From NCBI RefSeq assembly GCF_018332455.1, contig NZ_BOPZ01000009.1:44297-108296 (forward strand): a DNA stretch of 64,000 nt, read 5' to 3'. This stretch comes from Clostridium polyendosporum. GTDB taxonomy: Bacteria; Bacillota; Clostridia; Clostridiales; Clostridiaceae. The position numbers and the translations under genes were made by a program. Below the pieces are notes generated by a model. It saw only the letters and a list, made by a program, of their open reading frames with translations, did no database searches and had not been told where the DNA came from. Every line of letters begins with the position of its first letter. Positions within the stretch are counted from its first letter, which is position 1. Shown in pieces: positions 57,877 to 64,000 of the stretch.

Positions 57877-58410
57877 TTATCTTACAAATCCTACTCTGTC
57901 AAAAGGATATACTCTTAGCTTGGCTGTTCCTTTTATATCACTGCCATCAATATAAGGGTTATTCCAGTATCGTGCATCTAAAGAATTACTTCTGTTATCA
58001 CCCAGCATTAAGAACTTTCCTTCAGGCACTTGAAACGCTCCTGTTTTCTCACTATGGTTTTTTACATAGTCCTCAGCTAAATGCTGTCCATTTATATATA
58101 CTTCTCCATCATCCTTAACTTCAACCTTATCACCAGGAAGCCCTACGACTCTTTTAATTAACATATCATTTAGCTCCTTAGAGTCAAATACAACTATATC
58201 TCCCCTTTTTATATTGCTTATATTGTAAACCTTTGTTACAAATATCTGATCTCCCTTTTTTATTGCGGGAAACATTGATTCTGATGGAATGGATACTTTA
58301 AATACTAAAAATGCATTTATAAGCTTTGCTAATATTATTGCTGCAACTATCGGTAATACCCAATCTAATAATATCTTCTTAAAAGTAAGATTATTCTCTT
58401 TACTAATCAT
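57877..58410 (-). CDS. lepB: Signal peptidase I
   Basis: 177 residues, the short Gram-positive type with one N-terminal membrane anchor (about 13-38). Catalytic Ser45 is in PSESMFPAI and general base Lys86 in LIKRVVGLPGD. The C-terminal box reads LMLGDNRSNSLDARYW. It cleaves signal peptides of exported proteins such as the amidase and subtilase here. Its ATG overlaps the stop of the DUF3006 gene, so the two are coupled. Clostridia often have several such enzymes. Confidence 0.95.
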   Translation of the reverse strand: MISKENNLTFKKILLDWVLPIVAAIILAKLINAFLVFKVSIPSESMFPAIKKGDQIFVTKVYNISNIKRGDIVVFDSKELNDMLIKRVVGLPGDKVEVKDDGEVYINGQHLAEDYVKNHSEKTGAFQVPEGKFLMLGDNRSNSLDARYWNNPYIDGSDIKGTAKLRVYPFDRVGFVR

Positions 58411-58637
58411 TCATCCCACATGCCTTTCATTAAATCTTTTATTTCTTTTTTTCTTTTTAAGGTCATCTCTATATCTATTTGATATGTAGAATTCCTTAAT
58501 ACAAGTACATCTCCTTCTTTAGGATTACCTTTAACAACTTCTAAACTTATATTTTTCATTTTTCCATCTTCTGCTTCACATACTACAACATTGCCCTCTA
58601 GTCTATCAACTATATATATTTTTCCACCAACATCCAT
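58407..58637 (-). CDS. DUF3006 small protein
   Basis: 76 residues with the DUF3006 pattern IVDRLEGNVVVCEAEDG near 9-25, an RNA-binding-like or SH3-like small beta fold by prediction, and a lysine-rich C-terminal helix. Function unknown. The ATG at 58637 has GAGGTG five nt upstream; an ATG at 58661 lacks a site. It overlaps lepB by four nt (ATGA), which suggests a link with that signal peptidase, although coupling may only set expression. Confidence 0.83.
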   Translation of the reverse strand: MDVGGKIYIVDRLEGNVVVCEAEDGKMKNISLEVVKGNPKEGDVLVLRNSTYQIDIEMTLKRKKEIKDLMKGMWDE

Positions 58638-58783
58638 ATTCTCACCTCTTAAAAAAAACATACCATATATAAGTATATCATAGTTTTTTATAGCAGAGGC
58701 CTATAGAAATAATAATTAAACATTAATTATTATTAGATTTTACATTAAAAATGTGAAAATTTTATGAAAGAAATGTGAAAAAA

Positions 58784-58910
58784 TAAAATTGAATAGGCAT
58801 CAGCCTATTCAATTTTAGTCAGATTTCGCATTGTGAAATTACAGTAAATAAAACTGACCAGATATTGACCTTGCTCTGCTTTAGCCAGATTTCACTTTAT
58901 GAAATGACAA
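58784..58910. repeat. Two module B copies in reverse orientation
   Basis: First copy: hairpin AATTGAATAGG-CATCAG-CCTATTCAATT, then TTAGTCAGATTTCGCATTGTG. Second copy: TTAGCCAGATTTCACTTTAT and GAAATGACAAC without a clear hairpin. They lie about 30 nt apart. Confidence 0.72.
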
Positions 58911-58914
58911 CATA

Positions 58915-58942
58915 TAAAGACACCAATTAATTGGTGCCTTTT
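58915..58942 (-). terminator. Terminator of lysA
   Basis: GGCACCAATTAATTGGTGTC is nearly a perfect inverted repeat, with CTTTATATG after it on the minus strand. It lies a few nt past the lysA stop. Confidence 0.65.
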
Positions 58943-58946
58943 ACCT

Positions 58947-60242
58947 TTATCTTAATTCATTCTTTATTACGTCCTCATAGCTTTCTCTCTTGCAAATAAC
59001 TCTTGCATCTCCGTCTTTAACCATTACTACTGCTGCTCTTGGAATCTTATTATAATTGTTAGACATTGAGTAGCCATAAGCTCCCGTTGACATTATCGCA
59101 AGAATATCACCACTTTTAACAGTAGGTATACTTATATCGTTAAGAAGTATATCTCCTGATTCACAGCACTTTCCTGAGATTGTTACTTTCTCATCTGTGT
59201 CATTTACAACCCTATTAGCAACTCCACATTCATATTGAGCTCTATAAAGTGCAGGTCTTATATTATCAGTCATTCCGCCGTCAACTGATACATATTTTCT
59301 TATTTCTGGTACTTCCTTTATTGAACCTATAGTATATAAAGTAAGTCCTGTATTACCTACGATTGATCTACCTGGTTCTATAGTTAATATAGGCATGCTC
59401 ATCTCTAATTCTTTACATACTGTCTTAGCCTTATTTAATATAGCTGTACAATATTCCTCTGCTGGTCTAGGCTCATCATTTTCTGTGTAATAAATTCCAA
59501 AGCCGCCACCTAAGTCAAGCTCCTTTATCATATATCCTGTTTCATCATATATCTTCTTAATAAGGCTTAACATTATTTCTGCTGCATCTTCAAAAGGTTC
59601 AACGTCAAATATCTGTGAACCAATATGACAGTGTAAGCCAGCAAGTTCTATATTTTCTAGTTCTATAGCTTTTCTTACTGCATTTATAATTGTATCTCCT
59701 ATTGCTGCAAATCCAAACTTTGAATCAAGTTGACCTGTCTTTATATATTCATGAGTATGAGCTTCTATTCCTGGTGTTATTCTTAAATATATCTTTTGTG
59801 TCTTATTATTCACCTTTGAAATTTCATTTAAGCTATCCATTTCAAAATAGTTATCAACTACAAATCTTCCTACACCAAGTTTTACACCCAACTCTATTTC
59901 ATCAAGAGTCTTGTTATTTCCGTGGAAATATACTCTTTCTAATGGAAACCCTGCTTTATGTGCAGTATATAACTCGCCTCCTGATACTACATCTAAATAT
60001 AAATTTTCTTCATTTATGATATCACACATAGCAAGAGTTAAGAATGCTTTTCCTGCATAAGCTACCCTATTCCCTGTCTCTTTACACTTAAAATGTCTAT
60101 AATATTGTCTGCAATTATCCCTTATAAGCTCTTCATCAAAAACGTATAACGGTGTTCCAAACTTTTCTGCTAAAGCTGTAGCTTTTATTCCTCCAATGCT
60201 TAGTACATTGTCTTCTACATTCATTGTCCCAAATAATTTCAT
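58947..60242 (-). CDS. lysA: Diaminopimelate decarboxylase
   Basis: 431 residues from ATG 60242. The PLP lysine is in VAYAGKAFL (Lys65), with GLHCHIGSQ, the glycine loop LDLGGGFGIYY, GRSIVGNTG, and the C-terminal CCESGDIL and YGYSMSNNYN. It makes L-lysine from meso-diaminopimelate. The start at 60242 has TGGAGGAAG upstream. An in-frame ATG at 60293 lies inside the riboswitch terminator hairpin and is rejected. Lysine represses the gene through the L-box upstream. Confidence 0.95.
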   Translation of the reverse strand: MKLFGTMNVEDNVLSIGGIKATALAEKFGTPLYVFDEELIRDNCRQYYRHFKCKETGNRVAYAGKAFLTLAMCDIINEENLYLDVVSGGELYTAHKAGFPLERVYFHGNNKTLDEIELGVKLGVGRFVVDNYFEMDSLNEISKVNNKTQKIYLRITPGIEAHTHEYIKTGQLDSKFGFAAIGDTIINAVRKAIELENIELAGLHCHIGSQIFDVEPFEDAAEIMLSLIKKIYDETGYMIKELDLGGGFGIYYTENDEPRPAEEYCTAILNKAKTVCKELEMSMPILTIEPGRSIVGNTGLTLYTIGSIKEVPEIRKYVSVDGGMTDNIRPALYRAQYECGVANRVVNDTDEKVTISGKCCESGDILLNDISIPTVKSGDILAIMSTGAYGYSMSNNYNKIPRAAVVMVKDGDARVICKRESYEDVIKNELR

Positions 60243-60270
60243 ATTCAACTTCCTCCACATTGTTTTTTTT

Positions 60271-60302
60271 AAAAACAAAACGTCACAGAACACTCTGTGA
60301 CG
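60271..60302 (-). terminator. Riboswitch-controlled terminator before lysA
   Basis: On the minus strand CGTCACAGA and TCTGTGACG form a perfect nine-bp stem with a four-nt loop, followed by TTTTGTTTTT. It lies between the lysine aptamer and the lysA ribosome site, so it is the expression platform. Confidence 0.88.
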
Positions 60303-60414
60303 GGTAGAGTTTGCTTAAGGTATAATTGCGGAAATATCCCTAATTTTAGAACAACATCTTCTAAAACTAAAGCGGCAAAGGAACACCTTTGCTGCAAGAA
60401 TATATATTGCAACT

Positions 60415-60590
60415 AGCGTACCTTGTAGCTCTCCACTTCATTCTTAAGTGACAATCATACACATATTTTGTGCACAACCAGAAGTAAGCCCCGCCGAGTT
60501 TACTCCTTCGGCCGCAACCCCTTTCTCTGATGATCAATGCCTGCCAACTCCCATCAAATACTCTTGATTAACAGCACCTCTACCCTAGGT
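60415..60590 (-). promoter_or_regulatory. Lysine riboswitch (L-box) of lysA
   Basis: Read on the minus strand, the aptamer begins GGGTAGAGGTGCTGTTAATC. It continues with the conserved TTGATGGGAGTTGGCAGGC-type core, GAGAAAGGGGTTGCGGCCGAAG, CTCGGCGGGGCTTACTTCTGG, and ends near GAAGTGGAGAGCTAC, which are the L-box consensus blocks. Lysine binding should stabilise the aptamer and allow the terminator at 60271-60302 to form, switching off lysA. A second small hairpin (GCAAAGG-TGTT-CCTTTGC) lies between aptamer and terminator. Confidence 0.92.
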
Positions 60591-60631
60591 CCTTACGTGT
60601 TCAATTTTATTTTATTCATATGATATTTAAT

Positions 60632-60659
60632 ATGATACCATAAAAATTGTTTTATGCAA
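60632..60659 (-). promoter_or_regulatory. Promoter of the lysA transcript
   Basis: On the minus strand TTGCAT, 16-nt spacer, TATCAT with an extended -10 TGG. The start of transcription would be about 35 nt before the L-box. Confidence 0.5.
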
Positions 60660-60672
60660 TATGTTTAAATAA

Positions 60673-60706
60673 AAGATTCGAAATTTTTTATTTCTCGTCG
60701 AATCTT
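60673..60706 (-). terminator. Terminator of the TIM-barrel protein gene
   Basis: AAGATTCGA and TCGAATCTT form a nine-bp stem, followed on the minus strand by TTATTTAAAC. It separates the TIM-barrel gene from the lysA promoter. Confidence 0.65.
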
Positions 60707-60782
60707 GTATATATTAACTTATAATATACATTTTATAAATATATAAACAAGAGAATGTTGTAATTTTATTAATATAAAATAT

Positions 60783-61469
60783 TTAATAATTCCTATATTT
60801 AGCCATAAGCTCACTAAAGATTTCTCCTGAACTTGGAGGAGTAAAAGTAATAGCATTTGCCCCTGCCTTTATAGTTTCTTTCATTGTTTCTGTTGTTGGT
60901 CCACCAGTTGCAATAATAGGAAACTCAGGAAACTTACTTCTTACTTGTTTTACAATATCAACAGTACTTTTTCCTCCTGATACATTAAGTATTGTTGCTC
61001 CGGCCTCTATTCTACCTTCAAAATCATCATTCTCCGATACTACTGTTACAATTACAGGTATATCTATAGTTTCCCTTAAGTTTTTTACAATTTCATTGGA
61101 GGTTGGTGCATTGACAACAACTCCCATAGCTCCTTTAAATTCCGCATCTAAGGCTAGATTTATTACTCTTTTCCCTTGAGTAATTCCACCGCCTACACCA
61201 CAAAACACAGGGACATCAGCTGCTGACATGATTGCTTGAGTTATTATAGGCTGTGGTGTGAATGGATAAACTGCTATTATAGCATCCGCATTAGTATTTT
61301 TTATAATGGCAACATCAGTGGTAAAAACAAGTGACTTAATTCGCTTGCCAAATATTTTTATACCACTAGCCTCTCTTATAACTTGTGGTACCTCTATCAT
61401 GTGGTTTCTTAATGCTCCTCTAATCTCTGGTACATATTTTGGTTCTTTATTAGGTACAATTCCATTCAT
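60783..61469 (-). CDS. Conserved TIM-barrel protein of unknown function
   Basis: 228 residues. Successive beta strands end in polar loops (AIIAVYPFTPQP, VFCGVGGGITQGK, IVTVVSENDD, TILNVSGGKST, IIATGGPTTETM, AITFTPPSSGE), a TIM barrel with glycine-rich phosphate-binding-like loops near the C-terminus, similar in layout to HisF/TrpC/ThiE-type proteins. It does not match any of these closely enough to name a reaction; clostridial homologues are often labelled hydrolase without evidence. The ATG at 61469 has GGGGGA upstream; other starts up to 61508 exist. Confidence 0.75.
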   Translation of the reverse strand: MNGIVPNKEPKYVPEIRGALRNHMIEVPQVIREASGIKIFGKRIKSLVFTTDVAIIKNTNADAIIAVYPFTPQPIITQAIMSAADVPVFCGVGGGITQGKRVINLALDAEFKGAMGVVVNAPTSNEIVKNLRETIDIPVIVTVVSENDDFEGRIEAGATILNVSGGKSTVDIVKQVRSKFPEFPIIATGGPTTETMKETIKAGANAITFTPPSSGEIFSELMAKYRNY

Positions 61470-61539
61470 AATAGAGATCCCCCTTTTTCTCCTCATATTA
61501 TAAATCATATATTAGCTAAAATTTTATTTGTGTAGCTAT

Positions 61540-61589
61540 AGATATACAACTTCATAAATGAATTGTGTAAGGATTGAAGTTGTTTATCT
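61540..61589. repeat. Module A palindromic repeat
   Basis: Exactly 50 nt, with ends AGATATACAACTTCA and TGAAGTTGTTTATCT, between the Nudix gene and the TIM-barrel gene. Confidence 0.85.
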
Positions 61590-61724
61590 TTAATTATAGT
61601 TTGTCAGTATTGTTGACTACCGTCAAGTGTTATTCATCTCCCACCTTAAAGAATGTGAAAATTTAGTCAAATTAGGTTAAAGTTATTATATTAATAACTA
61701 GCATTAAAACAAAGGCAACTATAA

Positions 61725-62270
61725 TTAATCTCTAATCTTATATTCACTTATATTACATTTACAGATCATTTCGTCTGTATATCCAATTTCCTTTAATACC
61801 TTTCTTACTACTCTCTTACCTATTTCATCTTCATTCATTTCACATATGGCATTTTCTATATTACTCCAATCCAACCATTCAACTTCTGAAGATTTATTAA
61901 TTTCTCCTGATTCATAGTAAGCCATATACGTAAGCATTAAAAGCTCTTTTCCCTTAACAAAGTCACTTCCTAAGTATTTTATATCTTTTATAGTAATTCC
62001 TGTTTCTTCTTTTACTTCCCTATAAACAGTATCTTCAACGGTTTCATTTACTCCTACATATCCTGAAACAAGCACCTTAGAATTCTTAAAAATATAACTC
62101 TGCTTTAAAAGTAATATTTTATTATTTTTAATTACAGCAACCACTACACATGGTTTGGGAATATCAAAAAACATCATATGATGCTCAGAGCAATATGGAA
62201 CTCCACCTTCATCCCAGCTGTCCTTTGTTTCTAATTTTCTCCCACAAAGTGGACAGTATATAAACTTCAT
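61725..62270 (-). CDS. Nudix hydrolase with N-terminal zinc ribbon (NudC-like)
   Basis: 181 residues. Zinc ribbon with CPLCGRKL near 6-13 and YCSEHH near 27-32. The Nudix box GYVGVNETVEDTVYREVKEETGI is complete, with G-x5-E-x7-RE-V-x-EE-x-G, quoted here in its parts: GYVGVNE, REVKEETG. The layout resembles the C-terminal half of NAD pyrophosphatase NudC, but the short length and missing N-terminal domain leave the substrate open. GGAGGG seven nt before ATG 62270; an ATG at 62303 lacks a site. Confidence 0.88.
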   Translation of the reverse strand: MKFIYCPLCGRKLETKDSWDEGGVPYCSEHHMMFFDIPKPCVVVAVIKNNKILLLKQSYIFKNSKVLVSGYVGVNETVEDTVYREVKEETGITIKDIKYLGSDFVKGKELLMLTYMAYYESGEINKSSEVEWLDWSNIENAICEMNEDEIGKRVVRKVLKEIGYTDEMICKCNISEYKIRD

Positions 62271-62423
62271 TTTATTTCCCTCCAGTACATACAAAACATA
62301 CACAGGTTGAATCTTTAATTAACTTGGAAAATAAACAATATGTTTTATACTTTCTCCAAACTCTAAGCCTAGTTACCAAATTGTTTACTTGCATATATTA
62401 CCATATTACCATTTTACCATTAA

Positions 62424-63116
62424 TTAAAGCTTAATTTCTACTGACTTTTTAATAATTATACTATTCATTGTAACATTGCAGCAGTATGCCATAATATCAA
62501 CACCATTTTTATGTGCAAATCTTAGAGCTTCTCCAAATTTAGGATCCATATCATCATAAGGCATAAAGCACTCTACGTTTTCTAACTGAATTAGAAATAT
62601 TACTCCTGCTCCTTTACCTTCTTTTATAACCTCTACAAGTTCTAAAAGATGCTTTCTTCCTCTTTCTGTAGGCGCATCAGGAAATTTTGCTATTCTATTA
62701 TTTTCAAAGGTAACTCCCTTTACTTCTAAATAGTATTCCTCACCTTTAGAATTTGAAAGCTTAAAATCAAACCTACTATTACCAAAAGTTTTCTCTCTCA
62801 AAATAATATCATATTTATCAAGTTTTTTAATCTTTTTTTCCCTTAGTGCTTCTTCCACAACTTTATTAGGTATATGAGAATCTATACTTATTAACTCTTC
62901 TCCTTTATAAGCTGCAATTAAATCGTACGGTGTCTTCCTTGTAACATTTTCTTCTCTTCTTAAAATTACAGTCGTATTGGGAGTTAAAATCTCTTTACAC
63001 CTACCTGTATTAGGAACATGCACCATAAGCTCAATACCATTTAAAATAATATATGCCTGAAATCTATTTGGTCTTCTAATAAATTGTGCTTCAACTATTG
63101 GTTTTTCAATTCTCAT
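62424..63116 (-). CDS. sfsA: SfsA family protein (sugar fermentation stimulation homologue)
   Basis: 230 residues. Family blocks are RRPNRFQAYI, HVPNTGRCKEIL, RKTPYDLIAA, the nuclease-like core GNSRFDFKLS and YYLEVKGVTF, FPDAPTERGRKHL, and YCCNVTMNSI. The core resembles PD-(D/E)xK nucleases, with D, E and K in RFDFKL...LEVKG, and DNA binding has been reported for E. coli SfsA. Role in clostridia unknown. AGGTGAG precedes ATG 63116. Its promoter region contains three perfect DnaA boxes. Confidence 0.93.
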   Translation of the reverse strand: MRIEKPIVEAQFIRRPNRFQAYIILNGIELMVHVPNTGRCKEILTPNTTVILRREENVTRKTPYDLIAAYKGEELISIDSHIPNKVVEEALREKKIKKLDKYDIILREKTFGNSRFDFKLSNSKGEEYYLEVKGVTFENNRIAKFPDAPTERGRKHLLELVEVIKEGKGAGVIFLIQLENVECFMPYDDMDPKFGEALRFAHKNGVDIMAYCCNVTMNSIIIKKSVEIKL

Positions 63117-63147
63117 TTTTCTCACCTTTTTCTAATATGTAATGACT

Positions 63148-63464
63148 TTATCCACATTATCCACAGTTTTTATCCACAACTATGTTTATAATGTTAATAA
63201 ATGAATGATAATATTAACTTTTTATTACTTATATTAACTTAAGTGTAACATTATGTTAATGTATGTTGTTGTATGTCTAAGAGTAAAAAAATATATAATA
63301 TCCTATAAGATATATTTTTTTATATAAGAATAGTACATTTACAAATAAACCTGTGTATAACTTTAAATATTTCATAACTTATCCACAATTATCCACATTT
63401 ATACACATATAAAGTTGTTAATTTGTGGATAACTCCAGTTTTTCCATTAATGAATTGTGAATAA
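63148..63464. other. Cluster of nine DnaA-box-like sites around an AT-rich core
   Basis: TTATCCACA occurs perfectly at 63148, 63157, 63170, 63379 and 63389, and in reverse at 63424-63432. TTATACACA occurs at 63399 and in reverse at 63352-63360, and TTATTCACA in reverse at 63456-63464. Between the two groups lies about 170 nt of very AT-rich DNA containing the inverted repeat AAAAAATATAT/ATATATTTTTT (about 63287-63323). The cluster sits between sfsA and the end of an rRNA operon, with no dnaA or dnaN gene in sight. Confidence 0.75.
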
Positions 63465-63566
63465 GTATTACAATGAGTATATTAAATAGAAGAATATATT
63501 TCGACAATAACTATCTTTGGTTTAATTCTCTTATTAATATGAACTTGTATAAAACAAATAAAAGAA

Positions 63567-63595
63567 ACTCGATATACCTTTAAAGTATATCGAGT
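63567..63595 (-). terminator. Terminator of the rRNA-tRNA operon
   Basis: ACTCGATATAC and GTATATCGAGT form an 11-bp stem with a seven-nt loop, followed on the minus strand by TTCTTTTATTTG, about 15 nt after tRNA-Glu. Confidence 0.85.
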
Positions 63596-63610
63596 CATAA
63601 AATTCATTTA

Positions 63611-63685
63611 TGGTGACTCCTAGGGGAATCGAACCCCTGTTACCACCGTGAAAGGGTGGTGTCTTGACCGCTTGACCAAGGAGCC
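63611..63685 (-). tRNA. tRNA-Glu (anticodon TTC)
   Basis: 75 nt on the minus strand with a full cloverleaf. Acceptor stem GGCTCCT/AGGAGTC, anticodon stem CCACC/GGTGG around loop CTTTCAC (anticodon TTC), T-loop GTTCGATTC, and an encoded CCA end. It follows 5S rRNA by six nt as the last gene of the rRNA operon. Confidence 0.97.
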
Positions 63686-63691
63686 ATATTG

Positions 63692-63808
63692 ACCTGGCAA
63701 CCTCCTACTCTCCCACACAGTCGCCCGTGCAGTACCATCGGCCTCTTAGAGCTTAACCATCGTGTTCGGTATGGGAACGGGTGTAGCCTCTAAAAGCATC
63801 ATCACCAG
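63692..63808 (-). rRNA. rrf: 5S ribosomal RNA
   Basis: 117 nt on the minus strand, starting CTGGTGATGATGC and containing the conserved CCCGTTCCCATACCGAACAC and GAGAGTAGGAGGTTGCCAGG blocks. The 5' and 3' ends pair (CTGG/CCAG). Confidence 0.95.
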
Positions 63809-63928
63809 ATTAAACTTTTTATTAACTTCGCTCGTTGCTTTCGCATACTGCTTGTACTTAAAAAATTTAAAATTTATTGATGAGAATTTTTATTCCATCA
63901 AAATTGCACATAAGTTTTAGCCTTTTTA

Positions 63929-64000
63929 TTGGTCAAGCCCTCGACCTATTAGTATCAGTCAGCTTAACATGTTACCATGCTTACACCTCTGACCTATCAA
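63929..64000 (-). rRNA. rrl: 23S ribosomal RNA, 3' end (cut by window edge)
   Basis: The last 72 nt of 23S rRNA on the minus strand, including CTGACTGATACTAATAGGTC and the end GAGGGCTTGACCAA. The rest lies beyond the window. About 120 nt of spacer separates it from 5S. Confidence 0.93.

Larger units (their letters stand above)
58638..58946. other. Non-coding gap between lysA and DUF3006
   Basis: 309 nt. It holds the promoter region of the DUF3006-lepB genes (no clear hexamers), two module B copies and the lysA terminator. Confidence 0.65.

Noticed and set aside
60243..60293. Longer lysA product starting at 60293
   Set aside because: That ATG lies within the riboswitch terminator stem and has no ribosome site; the ATG at 60242 has a strong one and gives the family length.
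63287..63323. Second rRNA operon terminator
   Set aside because: The inverted repeat has only A-T pairs in the stem and lies about 250 nt beyond the much stronger terminator at 63567-63595.
63148..63464. The chromosomal replication origin
   Set aside because: Box density fits, but there is no dnaA or dnaN, and rRNA genes to the right point towards the site, which would be head-on to forks leaving it. Kept only as a DnaA-box cluster.

Overview
The window is low-GC Firmicute chromosome, most likely from a Clostridium sensu stricto species. Supporting signs are the strong AT bias, AGGAGG/GAGGTGAT-type ribosome binding sites before nearly every gene, an L-box lysine riboswitch, Gram-positive surface genes (LtaS-type synthase, LemA/TPM, amidase with SH3 repeats), and an rRNA operon end with 5S rRNA and tRNA-Glu. 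The species cannot be fixed from the sequence alone. Most genes lie on the minus strand, as do the rRNA genes at the right edge, so replication probably runs from right to left.

Layout. 1-9.8 kb is a surface polysaccharide cluster read leftwards: a CapD/PglF-type dehydratase, a Wzz-tyrosine kinase fusion, a sugar aminotransferase, an initiating phosphoglycosyltransferase, an ATP-grasp ligase, a HAD phosphatase and three GT4 glycosyltransferases, the last cut by the window edge. 10.2-18.9 kb is one giant gene for a cyclic beta-1,2-glucan synthase-type enzyme. 19.3-27.6 kb holds an M18 aminopeptidase, an amidase with an SH3 array, a lemA-TPM pair, an LTA synthase-type sulfatase and a DUF2334 lipoprotein. 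27.7-30.4 kb is a polar amino acid ABC transporter. 30.7-35.3 kb holds a two-component system divergent from a secreted subtilase. 35.6-42.6 kb holds a DUF4342 protein, a carbohydrate ABC transporter with two binding proteins and an AraC regulator. 42.8-45.0 kb is an IS200/IS605 element that has cut off a LacI-family regulator. 45.4-49.1 kb is galK-galE-galT. 49.5-58.6 kb holds an orphan histidine kinase, a HelD-like helicase, FtsH, a PepV-like dipeptidase, DUF3006 and signal peptidase I. 58.9-63.1 kb holds lysA with its riboswitch, a TIM-barrel protein, a Nudix hydrolase and sfsA. The right edge carries a dense DnaA-box cluster, tRNA-Glu, 5S rRNA and the 23S 3' end.

The genes together describe a cell investing in its envelope (polysaccharide, glucan, glycerolphosphate polymer, murein hydrolase, secreted protease) and scavenging sugars and amino acids. 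The sugar-uptake region is a scar landscape. It contains an AraC unit duplicated and then gutted, a permease reduced to its last 19 codons, and a galactose repressor reduced to its DNA-binding head by an IS element whose own transposase has lost one His of its HUH motif.

The most notable structure outside genes is a dispersed repeat family found only between genes. Module A is a roughly 50-nt palindrome with ends AGATACACAACTTCA/TGAAGTTGTGTATCT. Module B joins a conserved palindrome (ATTTCACnnAGTGAAAT) to a hairpin whose loop stays near CTCGATG while both arms change together between copies. The two modules combine into mosaics. A cluster of nine DnaA boxes beside the rRNA operon, in a place where oriC is not expected, is the second item worth following.
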